A stretch of DNA of 64,000 nt from Rotaria socialis. Lineage: Eukaryota > Rotifera > Eurotatoria > Philodinida > Philodinidae. The DNA is taken from the NCBI GenBank assembly GCA_905331475.1, contig CAJNYU010002392.1, positions 103,465-167,464 of the forward strand, in the 5' to 3' direction. Made by a program: the position numbers and the translations under genes. The notes below the pieces were generated by a model. That model was given only the letters and a program-made list of their open reading frames with translations. It did no database searches and was not told where the DNA came from. This document shows positions 1 through 11,158 of the stretch, in pieces (position 1 is the stretch's first letter; each line of letters opens with the position of its first letter).

Positions 1-838
1 TACTTGACGTTTGAGTGTGCTCTAGATTATTGCAAATAGAAGAACAGAAATATACATATATGAATATTTCTCATTTATAATTTACGGAAAGTTTATCGGC
101 AAGTGTTCTTGACATATTTGATGATTTTTGATATCGAATTGTTGCACTTTTTTTTCTTAATGCCAGTAATACTGAAACAAGACCTTGAACTGTTCGACGA
201 AGTAAATTATCGCTCCATTCATAGTTGTGCTAATAAAAATTTACTAAATTATAATTTCACAGATTATTAAGTACTACCTGATAGGTACTCTGAATATTGA
301 GCGAATATAAATGCGGATTTATAGCTAAATAATCAGCATAATATTCTTGAACGACTCGTACGCATTCAAATTCATCAGCTTCAGCCAAACTTTTAATATC
401 GTTCAATTCAACAAAATTAGTAAAATCTAATTCGAATAATTCGGTGTATTTTATTAAAACGAATCGTTTAAACTTACAAATAAAGTAATTTCCATATTTT
501 GGATCACGTAATTCGCGTACTAATGATTGAATGTTTTCTTCTGTTGGCCTTAGGAAACAAATAGCACTCAAATGTTTTAATGATTTTTGACCTGGTATAT
601 CAATACGTTCGAAAAGAAAAACTTCTTTTTGAAGAATTTCTGATTGAGCATAAACCATACTAACAATAGACGCCTATAACGAGAAGAAAGCAATCTTGTT
701 GTTATTAAGCAAAACAAAAAATAGTTTTTTCAAAACCGTTTCTTTATCCATAACAAGTCCTTTTATAGTTGGACCACAATCTTCAATCATTCGATTGATA
801 TAAGAACGAACAGCTTCAATAAGATTAATATTTGTCAT
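1..838 (-). CDS. VPS45: VPS45, Sec1/Munc18-family vesicle-fusion protein (5' part only)
   Basis: Partial gene running off the left edge. Exons read on the minus strand: 838-737, 673-478, 426-278, 229-86, and probably 21-1. The introns are 63, 51, 48 and about 64 bp with GT/AG ends, and phases agree throughout (102 bp; 196 bp; 149 bp; 144 bp). The start [20 protein letters not shown] and the joined segment [17 protein letters not shown] match the conserved VPS45 N-terminus. So do the later blocks [37 protein letters not shown] and RRTVQGL. In the family, VPS45 is an SM protein that binds a syntaxin-type SNARE and promotes endosome/TGN membrane fusion. The unspliced reading through 427-477 would insert about 17 foreign residues, which confirms that intron. 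About 165 residues are in the window, against roughly 570 in the usual full-length protein. The first four exons are firm; the fifth is tentative. Confidence 0.93.
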
Positions 839-3098
839 GATGATAAGAAATAGCTGTATACAATTCTGTTTTGGTTTCAATTCCACGTCAATTCCAATCG
901 ATTGATTAATTGAATGTTCAACTTGTCAACTAAGCTATTGCTTAGTCAGCTTGAACCAATCACAACGAACAGAATGAAGATGACGCCAGATGTATTTTCA
1001 TCGGAAGCATGCAATGTTATTTTCCCACAGTTTAGACTAGGACTTGAACAGAACCGATGCATGAGCCCTGGGTACATTTTTCTGGTACTCTTAATATGTG
1101 CACATGAGCTAACCATGACGACAATGAAACGCATATGATGTTACTATGTTGGTTTTGATTTTATTTCGATTGTTTTCTGCTAAATTAGTTATCTCAAGAA
1201 ATATCCGAATTAAATAAAATAGATCGACAAGTTTTGCAGTTCATGTATTTGAATCGAGTAAAGCTTCTGCGGGAAGTCCTGTAAAACTTCATGATTTCTT
1301 ATAAGATAGACTTTCTTCAGAAGGTATGCCAATAAGAAACTGATGTTATCGTAATAGTTGCTGTCAAATCTACAGTTCAATTAAGAATACAAATTCATAA
1401 ACAAGAGTGCACATGACAAAATCTGATCATTCTTATTATCGTTCCACAAGAATTTGCACAAGTTAGTAAAAACCTAGTGATTGATTAAAGTTTTAAGTAA
1501 GAAAAAATATAGTTTTATTTTAACGCTATCAAATTTCACAATTTCTATCTTTCTTTGTGTGTGAACGAAGAGAATTTACTTGCATTGTATTGTTTCTCAC
1601 AGATATTTGGTTACATTATCTAATTGATGAATGTGACCATGCCGATTATATATGTTGCCGTGGCGATTTAGTCACTAAAAAAAGAAGGAAGCAAGAGAGA
1701 GAAATCGGGTTTACGTTCACCGAGAAACAAAAGATAATATTAATCATCAATTTTTTCCTGTAATATTTTCTTTTTTTCTTCGATAATAAGCTATAGATTC
1801 GTCCGTCACGGATAAAAACTCCAGCGGCCAATCATTTCTTTGTCTATCGGTAAATATAAATAACAGGTAATAATACATATATTTATTTGAAAATCCATTA
1901 CTAAATAATTAAAAACTGACAATACGCAGCATGCTCGCTCTAGTTTTCTTGTTAGGGTGTATTAGAAATCTTGCTGCTACGATTCAATCATCAATGATCG
2001 ATACCAATGTTGTTGAACTTACAAGATTTTCTAGCCAACTACGTGCAATTCTTTCTCCAACAGTACGTGGTTGGATTAATGCTAATTATCAAATGATCAG
2101 CATAGCTTAGGAGTCAGATGTGATCAAATTTTTATCAATTGAAAGATCCAAACCAGTATTTGGCAAAAACGTAGGACATTCATGAAGTTTGTTCAGTCAA
2201 TGATATCATGCCAGTTGTGTGCAATACCGACAAGACTAACATCTAACAGAAGTACCAAAGAAGAGCATTGAATAGTTTAGCTAAAAGGAATACAGATAAA
2301 ATTTACAATGGCAAGATCGCCTATATGAAGATGAAAGCCATGGAATTATGGAATTACTATTAAACAAACATTCAGTACAGGCCCAATGGTATCCAACTGA
2401 ATGATTACATTTATTGTTTTCTACGAGTCGAAAAATGTGATGTTAATCTCACTGTTGCTTTTTTTTATGTATCGAAAAATTAATGCGAATAAATTTTCTC
2501 CATGAATTATAATTCAGTGATAATGTGCAAGACGAAAAATAGAATCACTGTTCAGAGAAATTTATAATTGACTGGAAAATTGGATAAAACGAATGCCAAA
2601 TACGACGTTTTCACTAAGAAATATTTATTATCGATAACAAAATTATGTAACTGAATGATTAGTAAAAACTGCAGAACGGCATTACATTTGTCGGCTTAGA
2701 TATCAAGAAGAAATTAATAATACCGCCTGTCAATATTTCCCTCTTGCTACTTCACTGTAATTGATGTGCTAATCCGCAGGAATAAATTCAAATCTATGTG
2801 ACTTTTTAGTTAAATTTTCGCTAGTATAATATTTCTATGAAATATATCATACTTGTATATTATCAAGCATATTGAAATTGAAATGATTAAATAGAAAGAA
2901 GCTCGTCTTTATTTTCTGTTACGTTCAAGATTATCTACATTGGAATAATGTCAACATGCATGAGATGTATTCCAATTGAATTTATCATATCAACACTTTA
3001 TGAAAGGTCGAAAAGGGGATGTTTTTATTTTTGTAAAACTTTGTCTTTAAATTCTAAAATTAGAATGAGATAAGCGACTGTTAATTCATTGGAAATAA
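839..3098. other. Intergenic, with degenerate ORF fragments
   Basis: No supportable gene. A 59-codon ATG ORF at 1931-2110 (+) begins MLALVFLLGCIRNLAA and contains VRGWINANYQM. A coding-like stretch at 2309-2400 (+) contains WQDRLYEDESHGIMELL. Stops lie between them and no splice sites join them convincingly, so they may be remnants of a decayed gene of unknown family. The rest is AT-rich. Confidence 0.3.
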
Positions 3099-3813
3099 TC
3101 AGTATATTTCTGAAACATTCAGCGCGAGATCCCCACTCGTTCCACCAGTAATTAACACGTTTCCATCTGTTAATACGAATGTAGGGTGATCCCATCGTGT
3201 AGAATTCATGGTACTAGTAATTGTCCATGTTCCAGTTAATGGATCGTACAACGCAGCACTATTGACATCACTGCTGGTACTATAACCACCAGCAACTAAA
3301 ACGTATCCATTCATTAGTACGGATGCAGTACGATATCCTCGCGTATTATTCATGCTGCCAGTCAGTATCCAATTTTCTGCTAGTGGATCATATTATTCAG
3401 CTATATTGATATAACTACTACGGTTACTTACTCCAATAACTAATATTTTTCCGTTTGTTAATACAGATGCTGTGTGTTGCCATCTTGCACTATTCATATT
3501 TCTCAATATTGTCCAGTTTCCTAATGATGGATCATACAATTCGGAACTATTTGAATTACTACTAGACACTACCGGTAGTCAATAATTTTCCATTGGTTAA
3601 CATAGGTGCTGTGCGATAATATCGCCCATGAATCATATTTCCAGACAGTGTCCAAGTTTTTGTTGATGGATCATACAATTCAGCAGAACATGGATCACCA
3701 GCAACACCTGAATCACCACAAAGTAATACATTTCCAGTCGTTAACAGAGATGCTGTGTGCCAAGCACGATTACGATTCATACTATTAGTGTTAAACCATC
3801 CTAGAAAGTACAT
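3099..3813 (-). pseudogene. Kelch / galactose-oxidase-type repeat gene remnant
   Basis: Reading leftward from 3813 there are about four Kelch-like units of roughly 50 residues. Each carries a core like R-x-x-H-T-A-S-x-L-x-x-G-x-V-L-x-x-G-G followed by S-A-E-L-Y-D-P-x-T-x-x-W. Two open segments (3813-3562 and 3353-3099) are separated by a frameshift near 3570 and by a TAA at about 3395 that replaces the Leu of a LYDP motif. The array ends abruptly at a TGA in place of the next YDP. The first ATG lies inside the tail of a preceding repeat, so the N-terminus (signal or membrane anchor) is also missing. Kelch units normally build beta-propellers, and bdelloids have many secreted or membrane Kelch proteins. 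This copy looks dead. Confidence 0.75.
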
Positions 3814-6037
3814 TTCGATATATTCTAATTGAAAGCCACTATGTAATCAAATATACACACTTTTCTGCTTCTTTTTGCAAAACAAATTCAATTCTTCATT
3901 GACTTAAAAGATACCATTTCAATCCTATGGCAAGAGATTTCTTTCAGTATAGTAGGAACAAAATAAATTTGTCACTTTCACTGATAGACTTATTCGACAG
4001 ATGCAAGACAATAATGTGTTTTGTTTTGATTATCTGCAAATGCGATTAGTGATAACAGTATGATGGTGAAGACATTAGAAGGCAGGAATTGATTAGTAAC
4101 TTCGCTATGTTTCACTGACAGGAGTCTAAAAATAAAACTCATTTTCAACGCATTTTTCTCACTTGCATCGATATGATTGGAGCCATCCAAAACAAAACAG
4201 AGAATTCATACGAAAAAAAATGTATTATTTAAACTGGTATGAATTATGTGTGAAAGTTTGATGATCGTTCATATCTAGAATGGAATTAACTTTATTGATA
4301 TCTTCTTTTAGATTTCATTTTAATTGACTCAAATGAATCGGAAAACTTAATACTATGAAGATCATAGCGGCAAAAGATTTTTTCTGCTAGATCGACACGA
4401 ATGGATACAAATTTCTTGTAGGTTTCGTCGAGTTAGACGAAAATCTAGCCAACGGATTCAGACTATAGAATCATTTAGTCACCATTTTCAATCGTTACTT
4501 CCATACGAAACTCTTATTTCATGATAACAATTCATAATGATTTTATAGGTTCTTGAATTTGTGTCACGAATATTCAAATCAAGGAATGTTTCAGAAAATA
4601 TAAGACCTCCAGATTTGAGTACCGAAAAATATTACGAAATATTTCTTGCGATCTAGTCTATTGCCATGCACTGACAGATTTTGTAAGAAAATACAAGTAA
4701 CGCTCGTTGCAAGACTCACTTGACCTTCGGCTGAATATTCAGCTATCTCGGTTTAATGCAATATTTTACAGCTTCAAGTAACACTTAGCAACATTAATAT
4801 TTGGGTCTCTAAAAAGGATTGATACGACCATACATGTTAAAACACGCTCTAGTATGTTTCCATCATGATATACATGACAGTATATTCTGTGTGCAATGAG
4901 TTGATCTATAGACACTGTTACTCAAATGCCAACACTAAAATTAGCTTTCGTCTATTTAAATTAATCAAGTAGTGTGCAGTTGCACAGGCACACACGAATT
5001 TCAAATGCGAAAACTCATTTTACTTGATTCTCAATTTGTTTTTACTCAGGTTATCCAAACGCGCTAACAGATCGGACCCGCCAATCATACTTTCTCGCTA
5101 TTCTGTCTGTAGAACATTTATTCCTATAGGTTGTACAGAAATCAGCTGTTTGTTACTTTTCGCTACTCTTAAAGGTAGTCATATTTAGTGGACAAATATC
5201 GTTCGTATTCAACACTTCAGTCTGAATGGTTAGGCCAGTGACATTCGGTAGGCAGCAACTAGCCGCTCGTCAGCGCCTCTCCGGGGCGCCACTCACCGCT
5301 AGCCAATACAATATTCAGATGAAATTCAAACTGTGATCATCTCTTTTCACTCATATCCTAGTTTATTCCGATACTCACTAATATAAAGAGCTGCCGGATT
5401 TACAATTCCATGCTTCTCAACAGTAAATAAAGAATCAATTATTTCGTTGTGAGTGATTCATCCTTATTCAAGTTTTGACGTAAAACAGAACTGCTAAAGT
5501 TACTCTGTAGTGCTCATATTCAGAGATTTTCATTTAAAAAAACTAATCACAGATTCGGATTCTGGGTCCTCGATAGTCTATGGCAAAGTTCAGTTAAAAC
5601 AGAGAAAAGTCTTAAAATAAGCGAGCCTCTTTGGTATGTTTTTTTTACCTCAAGCAAGCAAACAACCGCATTTTATTTCGTATGACCCTCCCTTCAGTCG
5701 AGAGAATAAATCATAGAAACCATTCAGCATGCTACTCTACCAAAGCAACTCAACTATTTAAAATTGTTTTCTATGGAACAAAAACATGAATCTATTTGGA
5801 AAGCGACTAGTTTGTCCATGATCAATTTATGATATATGTTTTCAGATTACGTTCAAAAGCTTCATCGCTTTTCAACTCTACATCTCGTTTCTTGTGATGA
5901 TTTTTCTTCTTCAATGAAGTCTTTAAATTTCTTTCTTGCCTCAATTCTGGCTATTTGCATTTTATGCAATTTAAACAGAAAACATCAAAATTGATTTAAT
6001 CATTCTTATGATAAAAAACGAAAACTTCATTACCTGT
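3814..6037. other. Intergenic, with a repeat-like block
   Basis: No supported gene. A 66-codon ORF at 3990-4190 (-) has a hydrophobic stretch (VFTIILLSLIAFA) and lies upstream of the Kelch remnant on the same strand. No splice path joins them. 5240-5310 is unusually GC-rich for this window and contains a CTAGCCGCTC motif. 5680-5712 resembles 13498-13530 (see findings). Confidence 0.35.
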
Positions 6038-6499
6038 CTAGCAGAAATCCGTTGATAACAATGGCAAGCAAACTGCTTCGGGTGAACAGTATGAATTAAC
6101 GATGCGTACAGAAGTATTTGATGAGCAAGTATAATTAATATTATTACATGGTTCCAAAATTGAACATGAAATACCGAGTGCACAATAGTTAATGTTGGTT
6201 TGTGTACGATAATTGAAGCAAGTTGTTGGTGATGAACGGCAGCTATTGTTATAATATGAGTTTACATGACATTCTTCTATCGAACAATTTGATGTTGGTT
6301 GCCATCTAGAATGAGACCCTGACGACAATGTAAATTAAACTGTACCACTATTGGCATTACAGTAGTAGTTAGATAATTGTGTAGTTTGCACTAAAAATAA
6401 TTCTGATTTTGAGACAAAAGAAAGTGAAAAGAGAAAAGTCAGCAGACCTTCTATACAAAAGAAAAAGACACTGAAAAGTAGGATTATCCTGTGTTTCAT
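6038..6499 (-). pseudogene. Secreted Cys-rich protein gene with one in-frame stop
   Basis: One reading frame runs from ATG 6499 to TAG 6038, interrupted only by TAA at 6335-6337. The first 55 codons start with a good signal peptide (MKHRIILLFSVFFFCIEGLL). After the TAA the same frame continues for 98 codons with a regular Cys pattern (CSIEECHVNSYYNNSC, TTCFNYRTQTN, YCALGISCSILEPC, YCSPEAVCLPLL). Frame continuity and matching style on both sides suggest a single nonsense mutation in an extracellular Cys-rich domain rather than two genes. A 28-bp intron would be needed to splice out the stop, which is too short. The family is not recognised; similar modules precede repeat domains in bdelloid surface proteins as far as I recall. 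Confidence 0.5.
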
Positions 6500-8884
6500 A
6501 TTCTTTCTGTGATCAACGAGCAGAGAGCGTATTGAAAAGCAATAAATTTTTGCTTGTTATTCTGTTACATCCTATATTTATTTTTGGATTGTAACTTGAA
6601 GAGCGCAATCATTTCTGTTTCTATGGTGAATCATGATGTTGATGAAGAAAAAAAAAGATTGATTTCAACAAAATGAACAAAACTGTCCTATGCAATTGAC
6701 TAAACATGAAAACAATTGCTTTAATGTGTTTAATTAATGATCTTTAATTCTTCATAAATCCTATTATTTTTATGATAGTATTCTTTGATTTCTTCACCAA
6801 AATAAAAATCATTCCATTTATTTCAAATATGTTCCTTTTCAGTAGTACGAAAAGCATCACTTAAATAAAGTTGGTTACACACGATTTGTCTACTTCCGTT
6901 GTAACTGTCATAATAATTCTGAGAGAGTGTAGTTTTGATGGGAAGAAATTTTCTCAATATTATATTTAAATGAAGGAGACTTCGGTATGATTCAAATCGC
7001 TTACATGAATTAAATAACTTATTTCAAATGAAATAAAAGTTGCCTTTTGTGATATGATATAAAACACTACTGAAGAATATTGTTCCATACTGACTTTTTG
7101 GGTCTTTGCAAAAACATGATGGTACCGCATAATAGCTATGCCACATGATTGCTATAACATTTTCTTTCCACTTTTTTTTGTATGTTGTATATTTAAATAT
7201 TATATGACGACGTAAAAGTAGATTTTTATATGAATTAAACAATTCAATTTTTAGGTACTTAGATAAGTATTCGTTTTTTTCATAAAACACTACTTGAAAA
7301 AGCTGCATATGAACCGATATATTTCTATAAGCATAACATCCAGATACCGACAATAGATAATACGTTATCTTAATTGGTAACTTCCGTTCTGCTGCTTTGG
7401 TGGTTATCTATGTCGCCTTCTAATTGTTTTTAGTTATTAATTCTCTCCCCGTACGTGTTCTAGTCATATAGATTAGAATAAAGCAGAAAACGAATCTTGA
7501 ATTGCTTAATTCGAATTCGAATATAAATGAGTCTCGGAGTACTTGAGATAAATCAGAAATTAAGCGTAAAATAACATTACGCTAGCACTTGTATCGCGCG
7601 GGCTGATATAAAGAAATTTATTCAAATTATGCATTTATTAATGCAACATGTGAGCCCTATAGCTTCAGCAGAAAAATAGAATAGGAATTTATCTGAATTA
7701 TAAATTTATAATTCGAATGATTTTTTCCTACCTGTTTTGCCATAGTTGCACGGAAGTGTCTTCTAATTTCTTAATGATAGAATTTTTGTGATTCTATCAA
7801 CTAGAGTGTTGATGGTTTCTTTTCCAAATTTTTATTTACATTCAAAATCGAATTAGGCACCTACATCTTTGCATCATCTCGCTGAAGCGTCTAATAGATT
7901 TCGAGAAAGTCATTTCCGCATTTGAGAGCCACTGAAAGAATTCCTCGGTTGTACCGATCATGATCAATTGTTGCTTCATCCAAGATCACTATTGATGATA
8001 CTTACTTGGAACCGATAGCTAACCAGCACGTCAATTTCTGAGAAAAGTTTTGTTTCTGTTTGATAATACTCTTTTTATTAGCGTTGACTCTATTCTATAC
8101 ACGCATAATCATTTGGAAATTTATAGCTTCCGTAAATACCAAACAGTTTCTCATTCAAGAACAGAACCTTCGCTATGCCTTCTTGTCTATTTGTGATCGT
8201 CGGTTAAAAGTGGGTCAACTATTTTGTTCTATAACCGAAATAAAAGATCTTCATTCAATAGTAGATAAGCAACATATAAAGTGCATCCGCTTTAACAGAA
8301 CACAAGATAGAAAAATTTTGAAAACAACCTGATTCGTTCACGATGGAAAATGAATGAGATATCATTAAAATACATAAAGTGCCATTATTTGTGGTTCATT
8401 CATTAGTATTAAATTCTTCACGCGTCATGGTAGACTCATATTATTCGATAGTAAATTTGTTTATAATGCGAATAGTGTTGACCTCCACAATCAAATTGAA
8501 TTAAATTTCACATGTTACCTAAGGAATCATTACGAGATGCAGATCAAAAGTATACTCGGTGAAGGTATTAGACAAGAAAGAGATGAATGTATGCATTCTT
8601 CTAACTGCATTGGTTATTGCTATCGGTTCGGTAATCGGATATGTCTCATTCTAGCTAGTAATTTAATTACTATTTTAATGTTTTTGTCTTCAACAAGCTG
8701 ATACATTTTTAATATGAAGAAATTTGATAGGAAGCACAGAATAGTCAGTTGCTTCTCATTTTGAAAAGGCATTTAGAAACGCATTAAATCTAATCCACTG
8801 TTTTCGAAATAGAAGATGTATTTATTGCATCGCCCATTCGCTAACAACCATTGGTTTATTTTTACAATTAAATATAGTCACAAG
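6500..8884. other. Intergenic, no supported gene
   Basis: Only ORFs without domain, splice or composition support occur here (7024-7353 minus, 8060-8332 plus). A 23-codon ATG ORF at 8586-8657 (+) has a signal-peptide-like sequence (MNVCILLTALVIAIGSVIG) but stops at once. Confidence 0.4.
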
Positions 8885-9787
8885 ATGTTCGGTATCGACC
8901 TTCTGACTGGTTTGATTTGTCTTGTCGTGTTCTATGCACGAACCTCTAATGGACAATGTTGGTCCAACAGCGCTTGCATCGATGCCGGTCAATGCAGTGC
9001 TAAAGGTGGATCTTCCCAGGCGGGTCTCTGCTCTGGTGGTAACAATATTCGATGTTGCACTTGGTAAAACACTATTTTCCTATGATAGTCATAAGTAAAT
9101 TAAATTCGATTTAGTAATAACTGCATGGATGCTACTGCTTGTTCAGCAAGTGGTGGAACTTCATATGCAGGCATCTGTCCTGGTGCTGCTAACATAAAAT
9201 GCTGCGTCAAAGGTGATGGTCCATCTGAAACTGGTTCCTATAGACCAGTGAACAAGATGCTCACAGAGTTAGCAGATATTCTCCGTGCAGCTGGTCTTAC
9301 AGTAGTCGAAGAAGATGGCTGGAAAACTCGTGGCCATCGGGTGATGTCATCAGTGAAGGGTATTCTGGTCCATCACACGGCTGGAGCAGCCACTGGTGAA
9401 TTTCCCTCAAAGAATGTTGTCAAAGTAGGTCGTTCTGATCTCGCTGGTCCTCTTGCGCAACTTGGGTTAGGTCGTTCAGGAACTTGGTACGTTATTGCCG
9501 CTGGTCTTTCTTATCACGCTGGTAAAACAATCGATGACTCGATCTTCGGAAACGCTAACGCCATAGGTATCGAAGCTGAGGCCACTGGCACTCCAGTTGA
9601 TAATGCAGGACACAAGTACTGGCCCGAAGTACAATGGCAGAGTTATGTGCGTGGTGTTAAAGCTCTTAAGGAAGCTTACGGAATTCCAACTGCACGTGTA
9701 TTAGGACATAGAGAAGCAGCAGTGCCTCTAGGTCGCAAGCCAGATCCAAACTTCTCCATGGATGAATTTCGCGCTGCACTTGGTTAA
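8885..9787 (+). CDS. Secreted N-acetylmuramoyl-L-alanine amidase (phage-endolysin type) with two Cys-rich modules
   Basis: Exons 8885-9063 and 9115-9787 are separated by a 51-bp intron (GTAAAA...TTTAG, phase 2), giving 283 aa. ATG 8885 was preferred to an upstream TTG/ATG frame because MFGIDLLTGLICLVVFYA is a clean signal peptide ending near SNG-Q. Two tandem Cys modules follow (about residues 25-58 and 61-91: C-x(4)-C-x(5)-C-x(12)-C-x(8)-CC and a close copy). The Amidase_2/PGRP-like domain spans about 140-275. Likely zinc-site residues are in LVHHTAG (His146/147) and VLGHRE (His258), followed by GRKPDP (Asp270), the signature of actinobacterial/phage lysins. It should cleave the peptide from MurNAc in bacterial cell walls, outside the cell or in the gut. 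The catalytic domain appears bacterial, while the signal peptide, the intron and possibly the Cys modules are eukaryotic additions. Confidence 0.9.
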
Positions 9788-10396
9788 TTTATGTAACTTT
9801 TTAGTTTTGTTCATTCTGGAGTTAAGCCTATAATTATCACAATATGCTCCATGAAGTAGCTTTCTAACTATATTTTACCTCACAATTGGTTCTCATAATT
9901 AAGATTTAAAAAAAAACATAATCATAGAAAACGGTGAGACTTCATCTGAGAGAAATATTGATGATCAGTTACCATCAAGTTTTTGCTTGTCTTTAGTATT
10001 TGATCATTCTTTCGAAGAAATATTCAAGAAAGATTTATTTAAAAATATCAGATAACCTATTTGCAAAGAATTTATTCTGATTTTTGTATTGCATAAGATA
10101 ACTATTATCTACTAATTCTAATAGTAGTATATCCTGGCTTCATTGTTTTATCCAAGTAATTGGTTGAATTATTAAATGAGTACAGCCGTAATGAAACTTG
10201 AAGAGGGCACTAACGCTGGTTACTGAATAAAATATAGTTGTCCATAACAATTTTCTAATCTGTGTATTACAGTTTATGACAAGAAAATTACTTTCTATAA
10301 TTCAAACTACCTTATGTACTAATATAAATTTCAGAGAATCCTCTGAAAAAAAGATTAGTGTTAAAAAATTACACATAAAGGTGTGTGTGTGTGTGT
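9788..10396. other. Intergenic spacer
   Basis: AT-rich spacer downstream of the amidase gene; no gene seen. A (GT)n run begins at about 10381 and leads into the G-rich repeat. Confidence 0.5.
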
Positions 10397-10604
10397 ATGT
10401 GGGTGTGGGTGAGTTGGTGGATTTACAGACGAAGAGAACCCTTACACTCACACCCTCGATTATATGAAACGTCTAACAACTCTTNGTGTGGGTGTATGTG
10501 GGTGTGGGTGTGGGTGTATGTGGGTGTGGGTGAGTTGGTGGATTTACAGACGAAGAGAACCCTTACACTCACACCCTCGATTATATGAAACGTCTACAAC
10601 TCTT
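10397..10604. repeat. Tandem duplication with telomere-like TGTGGG tract and hairpins
   Basis: Two near-identical units, 10397-10484 (88 bp) and 10518-10604 (87 bp, one A missing), lie at a period of 121 bp, with an N at 10485. Between and within them is a run of TGTGGG/TGTATG units. Each unit holds an inverted repeat: GGGTGTGGGTG on the left against CACTCACACCC on the right, about 55 bp across. TGTGGG-type repeats are the reported bdelloid telomere sequence, so this may be an interstitial telomeric patch. The short ORFs read through it are artefacts of the repeat. Confidence 0.8.
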
Positions 10605-10744
10605 AATCTGTAAAAAATCTGAAAAAAAATAAACGATTCAAAATTATGAATTCCACGAAAAACTGTCCACATATATGTAGGTTTGAGTTAGTCAGTTGTT
10701 AGTATCATAGACTGTTCTTATTTTTAATTAAAATCACAACAGTA

Positions 10745-11158
10745 TCATTGAATAATGCATAGTTTCGATTTTTGTGTACTACGTTTTTTCATTCGTTGCA
10801 AAGGATTCTTTTTTGTATCTAGTGGTTTGTCAGATGAAGAATTCTGAATCTTTTGAGATGAAACAGAACGACTAGTGGATGCTCCTGACGACGTATTTCT
10901 TGTAGGATCTTCGCGACTGTTCTTGCTGTCAGCTTCATTCATTGAAGAAAGTACGCCATTATCGAAATCGTTGTTTGCCAAATCGGGTATCACACCTCGA
11001 CAATCCATATTCTTGAGGGATCGCCATTGGTTGCCCTCCTTGATAAAAGTACTATTGAAGATGTTGCTCACATCTGATGCGCTTCGTTGTGTTTTCGATT
11101 GCTCCTCATCGCTGTTGTTATTGTTTGCGTCGAACTGAGTATTCTTATCTAACGCCAT
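10745..11158 (-). CDS. Small polar protein with polybasic C-terminus and CaaX box
   Basis: Uninterrupted 137-aa ORF. It is rich in Asn, Ser, Asp and Lys with no predicted fold, signal peptide or membrane segment. The C-terminus reads KKRSTQKSKLCIIQ-stop: a run of Lys/Arg followed by Cys-Ile-Ile-Gln, which fits a CaaX prenylation motif (X=Gln favours farnesylation in known systems). This implies a lipid-anchored protein at the inner membrane face, as in small GTPases, but no GTPase motif is present. It could also be the last exon of a longer gene, since the N-terminal MALDKNTQFD is not diagnostic. The antisense ORF 10875-11138 is treated as a shadow. The family is not recognised. Confidence 0.5.
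   Translation of the reverse strand: MALDKNTQFDANNNNSDEEQSKTQRSASDVSNIFNSTFIKEGNQWRSLKNMDCRGVIPDLANNDFDNGVLSSMNEADSKNSREDPTRNTSSGASTSRSVSSQKIQNSSSDKPLDTKKNPLQRMKKRSTQKSKLCIIQ

Noticed and set aside
7024..7353. 109-codon ORF on the minus strand
   Set aside because: AT-rich, no domain, no splice context, composition like intergenic DNA.
8060..8332. 90-codon ORF with hydrophobic start
   Set aside because: No homology recognised, no Kozak or splice support; hydrophobic runs arise easily in AT-rich DNA.
8586..8657. Signal-peptide-like 23-codon ORF
   Set aside because: Stops immediately after the hydrophobic core; no downstream exon with fitting phase found.
10276..10588. ORFs through the GT-rich repeat (one containing X)
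   Set aside because: Low-complexity translation of telomere-like and duplicated sequence.
10875..11138. 87-codon ORF antisense to the CaaX gene
   Set aside because: Shadow of the minus-strand ORF; it lacks features, whereas the minus strand ends in a sensible CaaX motif.
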